From assembly GCA_017304655.1 (NCBI GenBank), contig JAFKLY010000003.1, positions 674,177 through 738,176 on the forward strand: DNA of 64,000 nucleotides, given 5' to 3'. Source of the stretch: Sphingomonas sp. (GTDB taxonomy: Bacteria > Pseudomonadota > Alphaproteobacteria > Sphingomonadales > Sphingomonadaceae). The translations under genes and the position numbers were made by a program. Each line of letters opens with the position of its first letter. Within the stretch, counting starts at the first letter, position 1. This document shows positions 1 to 8,463 of the stretch, piece by piece. The notes beneath the pieces were generated by a model. The model made no database searches. It had not been told where the DNA came from and saw only the letters and a list, made by a program, of their open reading frames with translations.

Positions 1-2
1 GC

Positions 3-629
3 TGCTCCTGCGCGCGGCGGCTGATTGTCCCCGAGGGCCGGACTGGCGAAGCGATCATCGAGGCGCTCGACGCGCTGACCGGGAAACTGCGCATCGCCGC
101 CTGGGACGAACCGGGCGAGGCGTTCATGGGGCCGCTGGTGACCGCCGCCGCTGCCCACACTGCGCGGGACTCCGTCGCCCGGCTTGAGGCTCTGGGTGCC
201 CGCACGATCCGTCCCTTCACCAGCGTGGCCGGGCGCGGCTCCGCCTTCGTGACGCCGGCCCTGTTGGACACGACCGGCATCGATACACCGGACGCGGAAA
301 TCTTCGCGCCGGTCCTGTCAGTCATGCGCGTGCCGGATTTCGATGCGGCGATCCGCGCGGCCAATGCCACGAGCTTCGGCCTTTCCGCCGGCCTCATCAG
401 CGGCGACGACGCGCTCTGGACCCGGTTCATCGAGGAAAGCCGCGCCGGCATCGTCAACCGCAATCGCCCCACGACAGGCGCGGCGGCCAACATGCCCTTC
501 GGTGGCCTCGGCGCGTCCGGCAATCATCGCCCCAGCGCTTATTATGCGGCGGATTATTGCGCCTATCCGATCGGCAGTTTCGAGGCGGCCGGGGTCAGAG
601 CGGCCCCCATCCCCGGCGTCGAAGGCTGA
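3..629 (+). CDS. astD: Succinylglutamate-semialdehyde dehydrogenase AstD, 3' part only
   Basis: The 5' end lies outside the window. The open frame enters at base 3 and gives CSCARRLIVP, which matches the end of the AstD motif GQRCTCARRL, so the first complete codon should be the catalytic cysteine. The remaining 208 residues are the C-terminal half of an NAD(P)-dependent aldehyde dehydrogenase, and the end (NRPTTGAA, MPFGGLGASGNHRPSAYY) is characteristic of AstD. AstD oxidises N-succinylglutamate semialdehyde to N-succinylglutamate in the arginine succinyltransferase pathway. The assignment rests on that signature. The other ast genes should lie to the left. It converges on the minus-strand operon that follows. 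Confidence 0.85.
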   Translation, partial: CSCARRLIVPEGRTGEAIIEALDALTGKLRIAAWDEPGEAFMGPLVTAAAAHTARDSVARLEALGARTIRPFTSVAGRGSAFVTPALLDTTGIDTPDAEIFAPVLSVMRVPDFDAAIRAANATSFGLSAGLISGDDALWTRFIEESRAGIVNRNRPTTGAAANMPFGGLGASGNHRPSAYYAADYCAYPIGSFEAAGVRAAPIPGVEG

Positions 630-648
630 CGGGCGCTGCCCCGGCGCC

Positions 649-2142
649 TCAGTAGCCGATCATCACCGCCTTGGTTTCGGTAAAGGCTTCCACGCCCATG
701 CGGCCATGCTCGCGGCCAAGACCCGACTGGCGGAAGCCACCAAAGGGCAGCGCGAATTCCATGCCGGCGCCATTCACCTTCACCGAGCCGGCCCGCAGCT
801 TCTTCGCCATGCTGTGCGCGGTCGCAAGATCGCGGGTCCACACATAAGCCGAAAGGCCATAGACGCTGTCGTTCGCGCTCCTCGCCAGCGTCTCAAAGTC
901 CTCGTCGGAAAAGCGCATGACGCTGAGCACCGGACCGAAAATCTCCTCGCGCACGATCGTCATGTCGGCGCGGGCGCCGACGAAGATGGTCGGCTCCACG
1001 AAATAGCCCTGTCCCGCCGGCGCGCTGCCGCCGGTGAGCAGGCTCGCGCCCTCGCGCTTGCCCGCCTCGACATAGCCCAGCACGCGCTCGCGCTGACGCT
1101 GGGAAATGAGCGGCCCCATCGCCACCCCCTCCTGCCAGCCCGGTCCAAGCCGGAGCTTGGCGGCGAAATCGGCGAGCGCAGTCATGAACCGGTCAAAAAT
1201 CGCATCGGCCACGAACAGGCGCGATCCGGCGGCGCACACCTGCCCGCTATTGCCGAAGATGCCCATGGCGACGCCCGGCACCGCCTTTTCAAGGTCGGCA
1301 TCGGCAAAGACCAGCACGGCCGATTTGCCGCCGAGCTCCAGCGACACACGCTTGAGGTCGGCGATGCTCTCCCGCAGGATGCCCTGCCCGGTCGCTGTCG
1401 AGCCCGTAAAGCTGATCTTGTCGACGCCGGGATGCGCGACCAGCGCTGCGCCGGCCTGCGTGCCGAGGCCGGTGACGACGTTGACAGTGCCGGCGGGGAA
1501 GCCGGCTTCCTCCACCAGTTGCGCCAGCCGCAGCCCGGTAAGCGGCGCCAGCTCGGCCGGCTTGAGCACGACCGTGCAGCCGGCGGCGAGCGCGGCGGAC
1601 AGCTTGGAACAGGTGATGGCGAACGGCGCATTCCACGGCACGATGAGCGCCGCGACGCCCAGCGGATCGCGCGTGGTATAGCCATGCCAGTTGCCCGGCA
1701 CGGACATCGGCACCGTCTCGCCGCCCAGCCGGCGAACCCAGCCCGCATGATAACGAATGGCGCTCACCGCCCCGCCCACGGCGCCGCGCGCATGGGCGAA
1801 GGGCATACCATTGTCGAGTGTCTCGATCGCCGCAATCTCGTCCGCATCCGCCTCGATGAGATCGGCAAGGCGCAGCAGCAACTGCTCGCGCCGCGCCGCA
1901 GGCATGGCCTGCCAGTCCGGCCGGTCGAACGCCGCACGCGCGGCCCGCACCGCCAGGTCGACCTCCTGCGCCGCGCCGGCCGCGATCTGGCCGATGATCT
2001 GCTCGTCGGCCGGGTTGATCACGGCAATAGGTTCGCCGTCCTGTGCGATCCACTGGCCGCCGATGAAATGCCGGTTCAGCCCCGCAATGCGGGCCTTCGC
2101 GCGCTCGAACAGCTGCGCCCGCGCGCTATCAGCCTCTGCCAT
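649..2142 (-). CDS. NAD(P)-dependent aldehyde dehydrogenase
   Basis: A full-length class-I-type aldehyde dehydrogenase (497 aa). It has the substrate/cofactor segment IVPWNAPF near residue 168, the general-base glutamate E269 in SLELGGKS and the nucleophile C303 in GNSGQVCAAGSRLF. It is the last gene of the minus-strand operon that starts at 8292 and lies 10 bp downstream of a GMC oxidoreductase. The likely job is to oxidise an aldehyde, formed by the GMC enzyme or by the flavocytochrome upstream, to a carboxylic acid. The natural substrate cannot be read from sequence. An aryl or alkyl aldehyde is inferred from context. Confidence 0.9.
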   Translation of the reverse strand: MAEADSARAQLFERAKARIAGLNRHFIGGQWIAQDGEPIAVINPADEQIIGQIAAGAAQEVDLAVRAARAAFDRPDWQAMPAARREQLLLRLADLIEADADEIAAIETLDNGMPFAHARGAVGGAVSAIRYHAGWVRRLGGETVPMSVPGNWHGYTTRDPLGVAALIVPWNAPFAITCSKLSAALAAGCTVVLKPAELAPLTGLRLAQLVEEAGFPAGTVNVVTGLGTQAGAALVAHPGVDKISFTGSTATGQGILRESIADLKRVSLELGGKSAVLVFADADLEKAVPGVAMGIFGNSGQVCAAGSRLFVADAIFDRFMTALADFAAKLRLGPGWQEGVAMGPLISQRQRERVLGYVEAGKREGASLLTGGSAPAGQGYFVEPTIFVGARADMTIVREEIFGPVLSVMRFSDEDFETLARSANDSVYGLSAYVWTRDLATAHSMAKKLRAGSVKVNGAGMEFALPFGGFRQSGLGREHGRMGVEAFTETKAVMIGY

Positions 2143-2152
2143 GGCTCTCTCC

Positions 2153-3766
2153 TCAGACCTGTTTCTGCAAAATAAGATCGGCCGCCTTCTCGCCGATCAT
2201 CACGGCAGCGGCGTTGGTGTTCGCGCCGACCAGCCGTGGCATGATCGAGGCATCGGCGACGCGCAGCCCCTCGACACCCCGGACCCGCAATTGCGGATCG
2301 ACAACCGCTTCCGGCCCCTTGCCCATGGCGCAGGTGCCGACGGGGTGATGGACCACGCCAGCCAGATCGGCCTTCATCGCGTCCAGCGCCTCGTCGCTCT
2401 GCTTGTCCGCGCCCGGCAGCGTCTCGCGCTCGATATAGCGGGCGATCGGGCCATCGGAGAAGATGCGCCGGGAGAGCGCCAGCCCCTTCTTGAGCTTCGC
2501 CCAGTCATTGGGATGCTGGAGCAGATTGAGCGCGATGCGCGGCGCGCTGTGTGGATTGGCATCGCGCAGGGTGAGCGCGCCACGGCTCTCCGGCCGAAGG
2601 AGGCAGATGCCGTTGTAGAAACAGTCCTTCTTGGGCGCCTTGAAGCCGGGGAACCAGATGTTCGCATCGACCCGCACCGGACTGACCATGATCTGAAGGT
2701 CCGGCCGGTCGAGCCCCTCTTCCGAGCGGGCGAGAATGCAGGCCGAGGCGATCTGATTGGCGAAGGTGCCGGTGCCGAACAGATACCAGCGCAGGAAGGA
2801 CAGGGCCGCGCGATCGAAGCGCAGTTCCCTGGCGAAGCTGTGCGGCGGCGCGGCGTCATATTGGTGCGCCAGGCGGACATGCTCCTGCAGGTTACGCCCC
2901 ACGCCCGGCAGATCGTGCACCACCTCGATGCCGTGGTTCCGCAGCTGTATGCCGTCCCCCACGCCGGAGAGCAGCAGCAGATGCGGCGAGCCATAGGCGC
3001 CGGCGCTCAGCACCACCTCACGCGTTGCCCGCGCCGTCTGAATGTCGCCAGCCGCCTCATAGTCGACGCCGACGGCGCGCTTCCCCTCGAAGACGATCCG
3101 GCGCACGAAGACGTGTGTGGCCACGACCAGATTGGGGCGGCTCTTGCGGATGTCATCCAGATAGGCCCGCGCAGAGCCGCAGCGCCGGCCGTCGCGGATC
3201 GCGATCTGCACGTCCGCGCAGCCCTCGTTCGAAGCACCGTCATAGTCGGGATTATAGTCGAGACCGCACAGCGCCGCCGAGGCACGCAGTTCCTGCGCCA
3301 TCAGGCGCGAGGTATCGACCGGCGCAACACTGATCGGCCCGCCCTTGCCCCGCCAGGCGTTGCCGCCTGTCCAATGATCCTCCGAGCGCTTGAAATAGGG
3401 CAGCACGTCAGCATAGCTCCAGCCATCGCAGCCGAGCGCCGCCCAGTCATCAAAGTCTGCCGGATGCCCGCGAAAATGGACCATGCCATTGATGGAGGAC
3501 GAGCCGCCCAGCAGCCGGCCGCGCGGCAGCGGGAACACCTTGCCGTCCACGGCCTTTTCCGGCTCGGACGCGAAGGGCCAGGTCAGGTCGGGATTGCGCA
3601 GCGCCTGCAGGAAGCCGAGTGGCATCTGCACATAGGGATGATTGGCCTCCCCGCCCGCCTCAAGCAGCAGAACCCGATGGGCGGGATCGGCCGACAGGCG
3701 ATTGGCCAGCGCCGCGCCGGCCGAGCCGGCCCCCACGATGATGAAGTCGAATTGGCCTGCGTTCAC
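2153..3766 (-). CDS. GMC-family FAD-dependent alcohol dehydrogenase/oxidase
   Basis: A 537-aa glucose-methanol-choline oxidoreductase. The N-terminal FAD-binding motif is IIVGAGSAGAALANRL, GMC signature 1 lies around residue 80 (RGRLLGGSSSINGMVHFRG), signature 2 is SAGAYGSPHLLLLSGVG, and the C-terminal catalytic histidine region is VHHPVGTCAMG followed by ANTNAAAVMIGEKA. Family members oxidise primary or secondary alcohols to aldehydes or ketones. It sits between a small Tat-type protein and an aldehyde dehydrogenase in one operon, which suggests an alcohol-aldehyde-acid sequence. It has no signal peptide and is probably cytoplasmic. Confidence 0.9.
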   Translation of the reverse strand: MNAGQFDFIIVGAGSAGAALANRLSADPAHRVLLLEAGGEANHPYVQMPLGFLQALRNPDLTWPFASEPEKAVDGKVFPLPRGRLLGGSSSINGMVHFRGHPADFDDWAALGCDGWSYADVLPYFKRSEDHWTGGNAWRGKGGPISVAPVDTSRLMAQELRASAALCGLDYNPDYDGASNEGCADVQIAIRDGRRCGSARAYLDDIRKSRPNLVVATHVFVRRIVFEGKRAVGVDYEAAGDIQTARATREVVLSAGAYGSPHLLLLSGVGDGIQLRNHGIEVVHDLPGVGRNLQEHVRLAHQYDAAPPHSFARELRFDRAALSFLRWYLFGTGTFANQIASACILARSEEGLDRPDLQIMVSPVRVDANIWFPGFKAPKKDCFYNGICLLRPESRGALTLRDANPHSAPRIALNLLQHPNDWAKLKKGLALSRRIFSDGPIARYIERETLPGADKQSDEALDAMKADLAGVVHHPVGTCAMGKGPEAVVDPQLRVRGVEGLRVADASIMPRLVGANTNAAAVMIGEKAADLILQKQV

Positions 3767-3801
3767 GCGTCTCGATCCTTCCCGCGAAATTGGCTTCAGG
3801 C

Positions 3802-4266
3802 TCAGACGAGCCAGAGAAAGGCACCGGCTTGACCGGCCCGCGACGGCGCGCGCGCAATCGCGGCGAGGAAGGCCGCCTCACAGCCATCCAGCCGGTCGAT
3901 CAGCGGCCGCGCCTTGCCCTGGGCGGCGCTGGCATAGCGCATCGGCCGGCCGGCGCCGCGCGCGAGATCGCGCATCAGCATCATGTCCGTATAGCTGGTC
4001 AGGCCGATGATCGGGCCGCGCGCGGTCAGCCAGTCCGGCCCCTGCCGCAGCACATGCGCGACAATCTCGCCCTGTGGATCGCCCACTTCATGCCCCGCGC
4101 GGCGCGCCGCCACCGCCAGTGCGCGCGCGCCCGGCAAGCGCTCATCCGCCACGAAGCGGAGCGCGCCCGCCGGAGCCCCCCTGGCCTTGAGTCCTCCAGC
4201 CACCGGCATGGTTGCCAGCGGCAACAGGCCGAGCCCCTTGATCAGCGTGCGGCGATCGGGCGTCAT
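3802..4266 (-). CDS. Small Tat-signal-like protein of unknown function
   Basis: A 154-aa protein I do not recognise. The N-terminus carries a twin-arginine-like signal (RRTLIKGLGLLPLATMPVAGG, residues 5-25). The mature part is rich in Ala, Arg and Gly and has no cysteine pair or haem motif. Its start overlaps the stop of the cytochrome c gene by an ATGA overlap, and a 35-bp gap separates it from the GMC gene, so it is co-transcribed. Possible roles are an accessory or assembly factor for the periplasmic redox partner, but this is only inferred from position. Confidence 0.6.
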   Translation of the reverse strand: MTPDRRTLIKGLGLLPLATMPVAGGLKARGAPAGALRFVADERLPGARALAVAARRAGHEVGDPQGEIVAHVLRQGPDWLTARGPIIGLTSYTDMMLMRDLARGAGRPMRYASAAQGKARPLIDRLDGCEAAFLAAIARAPSRAGQAGAFLWLV

Positions 4267-4703
4267 TTCTTCTGGCCCTTGTGCGCCAGCCAGCCCGCGA
4301 TCTTGTCCAGCTCCTGGTCCGTCACTTCCACTTTCGAGAAAGGCGGCATGTTGACCAGACCGTTGCGGACCACGGCCTTCACATAATCCGCATCAAGATC
4401 GGTGCGCTTGTGTAGCTCCGCCTTCGCCGGGTCCATGCGGCGGCCGAGCATGATCGTGCCGGTGTTCCGCCCGACATGGCAGAAGGCGCATTCTCGGCCA
4501 TAAAGACGCTCGCCTTCATTCGCCGACCCGGCGCCGAAGATCACCACCTGCGATTGCGGCGTCGGTGCTGCGGCCTTTTCCTGCGCCGGGGCCTGCTCGC
4601 TCTCGCCGACGCAGGCGACCATGGCCAGGCCGAGGGCGCCAGCGAGGGCAAACCGCCGTGCCATGCTGCGCGATCCTGTCATCTCCTTCGCCCTCCCCTT
4701 CAT
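4263..4703 (-). CDS. Class I c-type cytochrome, probable lipoprotein, electron acceptor of the adjacent flavoprotein
   Basis: 146 aa with one CxxCH haem site (C72-A-F-C75-H76) and a likely axial methionine M119 in NMPPFS, typical of small cytochromes c. The N-terminus has a hydrophobic segment ending in a lipobox-like LAMVAC, so it may be lipid-anchored at C31. It overlaps the downstream end of the VAO/PCMH-type flavoprotein gene by ATGA. In p-cresol methylhydroxylase and eugenol hydroxylase the flavoprotein partner (PchF/EhyB) works with just such a small cytochrome (PchC/EhyA), so a flavocytochrome complex is the natural reading. Confidence 0.85.
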   Translation of the reverse strand: MKGRAKEMTGSRSMARRFALAGALGLAMVACVGESEQAPAQEKAAAPTPQSQVVIFGAGSANEGERLYGRECAFCHVGRNTGTIMLGRRMDPAKAELHKRTDLDADYVKAVVRNGLVNMPPFSKVEVTDQELDKIAGWLAHKGQKK

Positions 4704-6244
4704 GCGCGGTTGGTGCCGATGCCGTTGCGGCCCGGCGCGATGATGTTGTTCGGATCGAGGCAGGCCTTGATCTTGTCATTGAGCCGGCCAAGCGCGCCAT
4801 TGTTGAAATTGTAGGTCTGCGCGATCACGTCCATGTAGGAGATGTGGCCGCGATATTCGGCGAAGCCGTGCGCCGCCGCTTCCTGCACGAGATGCCGGTA
4901 GAGCTTGTCCACGCGCGTCACCATCGCCGGGTCATCGCGGTCGTAGAGGATCAGGCTGACATTGTTCACATGGCGCCGGCCAATTGTGAAGCTGGCATAA
5001 TAATCCTGCCCAACCTGCTCGTAATAGGCCTTTATCTTGCGAGCATAATCGAGGATCAGCGTGCCATCCGAGGGCATGACCGGCGCGAAGCTGAGGTGCC
5101 CGCCCCGGCCGCCATACCAGTTCACGCTCTGCAGGCCGAGCGTACTGGGGATGCCGCGCGCGGACTTGTCCGGCGGGTCGCCCTGCTGCCAGAGCTCGAA
5201 GGTCAGTTCCTTGCCGATGCGCGGCTCGAACAGGCTGCGGATCAGCGCGACATGCGCCTTCACCGTCGCGGCATGGCCATAGAGGCTGATCTTGGCATTC
5301 CACCAGCCGATGCCCAGCTTCTTCATCATCTCTTCGCAGGCCGCGTCCGGGATCGCCCCCGGCCCGTCATACCATTGCGCGCGCTGCGACATGGTCGAGG
5401 CCGCACGCACCGGGCTGCCGAAGACGATATTGTGCTGGATGACGTCGCGCCGGCGCAGATCGGCCAGAATGTCGATCGCCCAGGCAGCGTCGTCGAACTT
5501 GGGGAACGCCAGGTCGATCTTCGCAGTCATTTCCGGCTCGGGCTGCAGCCACAGGCCGGCCTTGGTCACGATGCCGAAATTGGACTGGCAGAACATCTGG
5601 TCCCAGCCCGGACCATAGCCATATTTATAGTGCTGCCACCCGGCGCTGCCCTCCATCGCGCCCATGCCGGTGCGGACGAGGTCGCCATCGGGCAGCACGG
5701 CTTCCAGGCCGCAGAGCTGCTCGGTATTGTCGCCATAAGGCGTGTAGCCGATACCGCGATCGAGCGCGTTGCCGACCACGCTGCCCCAGCTGTTGCCGGG
5801 CGTCGACATCCACAGCGGGATCTTCTTCGCGTCGAGATGGGCGTAGAGATCGAAGAAGCTCACCCCCGGCTCGATCAGGCAATGGGCGAATTTCTCGTTC
5901 ACCTCCAGCACCTTGTTCATGCGGGAGAGGTCGAGGATCACATTGCCCTTCTCGGCCGGCGACGCCGCGCCATAGCCCAGATTCTTGCCCCGGCTGACTG
6001 GCCAGAGCGGCACTTTCGTCTCATTGGCGACCCGCACGATGGCGCGCACTTCCTCGGTGGAGGCCGGTGCGACCACGGCCGAGCAATCATGGTCCAGCCC
6101 GTCGCCCATGGCATAGGGGTCGATATAGCTCTGCCGGTCCTCGTCGCTGTCGAAAACCCAATCCTTGCCAACGATCGAGCGGAAGCCACTGAGCGCCTTG
6201 GTGAAAGCGGCCGGGCTGACCTTTCTGGGCATGATGGTGCTCAT
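4700..6244 (-). CDS. VAO/PCMH-family FAD oxidoreductase acting on 4-hydroxyphenyl compounds
   Basis: 514 aa from the ATG at 6244, which has a clear AGGAGG ribosome binding site; a longer frame upstream is not needed and would run into the next gene. The FAD_binding_4 core holds the motif SRGKNLGYGAASP, and the C-terminus ends in DPNNIIAPGRNGI as in vanillyl-alcohol oxidase and p-cresol methylhydroxylase. The phenolate-binding tyrosines and arginine of that family appear to be kept (Y91 in GYG, and the Y464-R465 pair). Such enzymes oxidise the benzylic carbon of 4-alkylphenols by a quinone methide. With the following cytochrome c it probably forms a dehydrogenase rather than an oxidase. Confidence 0.88.
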   Translation of the reverse strand: MSTIMPRKVSPAAFTKALSGFRSIVGKDWVFDSDEDRQSYIDPYAMGDGLDHDCSAVVAPASTEEVRAIVRVANETKVPLWPVSRGKNLGYGAASPAEKGNVILDLSRMNKVLEVNEKFAHCLIEPGVSFFDLYAHLDAKKIPLWMSTPGNSWGSVVGNALDRGIGYTPYGDNTEQLCGLEAVLPDGDLVRTGMGAMEGSAGWQHYKYGYGPGWDQMFCQSNFGIVTKAGLWLQPEPEMTAKIDLAFPKFDDAAWAIDILADLRRRDVIQHNIVFGSPVRAASTMSQRAQWYDGPGAIPDAACEEMMKKLGIGWWNAKISLYGHAATVKAHVALIRSLFEPRIGKELTFELWQQGDPPDKSARGIPSTLGLQSVNWYGGRGGHLSFAPVMPSDGTLILDYARKIKAYYEQVGQDYYASFTIGRRHVNNVSLILYDRDDPAMVTRVDKLYRHLVQEAAAHGFAEYRGHISYMDVIAQTYNFNNGALGRLNDKIKACLDPNNIIAPGRNGIGTNRA

Positions 6245-6287
6245 GCGCTCCTCCTGCACGAATGGAATGTCATGGATGCGCGGGTCA

Positions 6288-7010
6288 TCAGGCCAGCCCC
6301 TTCTGGACGAAGCGCAGGCCAAGGCCCGTGATGAACAGCCGCAAGACGAAGCGGAAATGCCGCTCGGAAATCACCGGCACCATGCGCTTGCCGAGATAGG
6401 TGCCGGCGAGGCCGGTGACGGTCGCGACGAGGATCTCCGGCCACCAGGCGGCATAGGAGAAGCCGGCGCTCGCATAACCCAAGGTGCGCAGCAGCTCGAG
6501 CAGGATGATGCAGGTAGCGAAGGTGCCGACGATCGCCGTGCGCGTGAGGCTGGAGCGCAGCAGCACGGGCTGGAGAATGGCGCCCAGGCCGAAGATGGTG
6601 CTGACGACGGCATGGGCAATGCCGACACCGAAATAGGAGGCCTGCCGGTGTAGCGCCCATTTGATCTTCGGCGCCCAGGCGAGCGTGAAGAGCAGCAGGC
6701 CAAGCAGCAGCGAGAGAATGCCCTCAGGCGTGCGCACGAACAGCCACAGCCCCGCGCCCACGCCAAGCAGCGAACCGGCCGTGAAGGTCCGCACGATCGG
6801 CCAGTCGATCTCCGCCCAGAAGGCGTGGGTGCGCGAGACAAGCGAGCCGAACGACAGGACCGATTGCATGGCGATGGCGGCCGGCAGCGGCATCACCGCC
6901 GTGATCGCGCCGAACAGGACATAGCCGCCGCCCACCGAGAAGCAGGCGCTGATGACGGACGCGACGAGACTCGCCGCACCGACGATCAGGAGGCGCTGGA
7001 CGTCAGACAT
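6288..7010 (-). CDS. TauE/SafE-family membrane exporter
   Basis: 240 aa, almost entirely hydrophobic, with about eight predicted membrane segments and glycine-rich family-type motifs (FSVGGGYVLFG near the N-terminus). TauE/SafE proteins move organic or sulfur-containing anions such as sulfite, sulfoacetate or other carboxylates. The start overlaps the end of the MFS gene by 8 bp, so the two are translationally coupled. In this operon it may export or import an organic acid intermediate; no substrate is visible from sequence. Confidence 0.85.
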   Translation of the reverse strand: MSDVQRLLIVGAASLVASVISACFSVGGGYVLFGAITAVMPLPAAIAMQSVLSFGSLVSRTHAFWAEIDWPIVRTFTAGSLLGVGAGLWLFVRTPEGILSLLLGLLLFTLAWAPKIKWALHRQASYFGVGIAHAVVSTIFGLGAILQPVLLRSSLTRTAIVGTFATCIILLELLRTLGYASAGFSYAAWWPEILVATVTGLAGTYLGKRMVPVISERHFRFVLRLFITGLGLRFVQKGLA

Positions 7011-8292
7011 TGCCGCCTTTGCCGCGATAGCCGGCCCAATAGCGCGGCTCGAAGCCGAGGCCGATCAGGGCACAGACCGCCGCGACCACAGTGACGACGA
7101 TCAGCGGGATGGTGAAACCGCCGGTCCTGTCCACGCCGAACCCGATGGCCCAGATGCCCGCCGAGGCACCGAGATGGAACGCCGCGTTGAGAAAGGCGAT
7201 GACCTGCGCGATCGGCTTGATACCGTACAGATGACGCGCCAGCACCGGTGCCTGCACGATCACGCCGCCATGGGAGAGCCCGCGCACCACGGTGAACATC
7301 AGGAACGTGACCATGCCGGAGAGCGGAAAGGTGAGCAGCACCGCCACGCCGCACAGGGCCCAGCAGGCCGCCACGCCCTTGGTCGAAAAGCGATCGAACA
7401 CCCAGCCGAACATGATCTTGCCGACGCCGGAGAGCACCAGCACGATAGTGAAGCCCAATGCGCCCAGATAGGCGCCGAGATTGGCGTGCCGCTCCACCAG
7501 CAGCGGCACATATTCGTTCACGCCATTGCTGATCGCGCCGGAGAGGGCCGTGGCGATGATGAGCAGGATGAACTGGCGGCTCCTGATGAGCGTGCGGAAC
7601 TCCGGCCCCGCATCGGTCGCCATCGCAGCCGAGCGCGCGCCCTTGGCGCCGACCGGGCCGGGATCGATCTCCTCGGCCGTCCAGCCATAGGCTTGCGGCG
7701 TCTCCCGGAACAGGAAGATGGCGGAGGAGGCGACGAAGACCAGCACCAGCAAACCGGCGGCAGCCATGGTCGCATGCCAGCCGAAATGCTCGCGCCCATA
7801 GGCCGTAGCCAGCGGCACGACGGCGCCCGCAACCGCGCCGCCAAGCATGGCAAGGCCGGTCATGCGGCCGAGACTGCCCGAATACCATTTGGCCAGCGTC
7901 ACCTGAATGGCGATGAGACTGAGGATCGAGGCAAAGCCGGACAGCGCGGCGAGCGCATAATAGACCGGCAGATTGTTCACGAAATAGAGCAGGAACGTCG
8001 CGACGCCGACGACCATGACGGACTGGACGAACACCCGCTTCAGCCCGAACCGGACGATCAGGCCACCGGCGAACAGGCCGCCGACCGCCGAGACCGCCGA
8101 CTTGATCGCCATGAAGCTGGTCGTCTGGCTGATCGTCCAGCCCATGTCCTTGGCAATCGAGCCATACATGATGGGCATCATCATGGAGACGCCGGCCAGC
8201 GCGATGCCCCAGACCAGAAAGCCGGTCAGGATGTTCATCCAGGCATAGCGCCGCATCGTCCTGATGGATGGGCGACCGTCCTCACTCATCAT
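7003..8292 (-). CDS. MFS transporter, probable substrate uptake
   Basis: 429 aa with twelve hydrophobic segments and a charged central loop near residues 210-225, typical of the major facilitator superfamily. It is the first gene of the minus-strand operon 8292-649. The three-half-site operator at 8371-8399 lies 78 bp upstream of its start. Being first in a catabolic operon with aryl-oxidising enzymes, it probably carries the aromatic substrate or an acid derived from it across the inner membrane. A carboxylate transporter of the anion:cation symporter type is possible but not proven. Confidence 0.85.
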   Translation of the reverse strand: MMSEDGRPSIRTMRRYAWMNILTGFLVWGIALAGVSMMMPIMYGSIAKDMGWTISQTTSFMAIKSAVSAVGGLFAGGLIVRFGLKRVFVQSVMVVGVATFLLYFVNNLPVYYALAALSGFASILSLIAIQVTLAKWYSGSLGRMTGLAMLGGAVAGAVVPLATAYGREHFGWHATMAAAGLLVLVFVASSAIFLFRETPQAYGWTAEEIDPGPVGAKGARSAAMATDAGPEFRTLIRSRQFILLIIATALSGAISNGVNEYVPLLVERHANLGAYLGALGFTIVLVLSGVGKIMFGWVFDRFSTKGVAACWALCGVAVLLTFPLSGMVTFLMFTVVRGLSHGGVIVQAPVLARHLYGIKPIAQVIAFLNAAFHLGASAGIWAIGFGVDRTGGFTIPLIVVTVVAAVCALIGLGFEPRYWAGYRGKGGNV

Positions 8293-8370
8293 CCGTTCCT
8301 CTCCCAGTCAGTGGAGCGATGGCCGCAGGGCCACGGCACACGCATTGTCCCCCACCCGCCGGCCGAGGCA

Positions 8371-8399
8371 TATCGTTCTTTTGAACAGAACATCGTTCT
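8371..8399 (-). promoter_or_regulatory. Three-half-site operator upstream of the MFS operon
   Basis: A perfect palindrome AGAACATCGTTCT (8387-8399) is followed, 7 bp away on the side of the MFS gene, by a third half-site TATCGTTCT (8371-8379). The same layout recurs at 10061, 14537, 17122 and 22251. IclR-family activators PcaU and PobR bind sites built of one palindrome plus one direct repeat, so binding by the IclR protein encoded at 21506-22219 is inferred. Confidence 0.75.
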
Positions 8400-8463
8400 C
8401 TTATTTTGAGAGCAATGATCTGTCAATCGCGCAAATGGCCGAAGGCCAAGGCAAACAGGGGCA

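Noticed and set aside
343..2175. Long plus-strand frame of 610 codons
   Set aside because: It is antisense to the clear aldehyde dehydrogenase gene and has an Arg/His-rich shadow composition.
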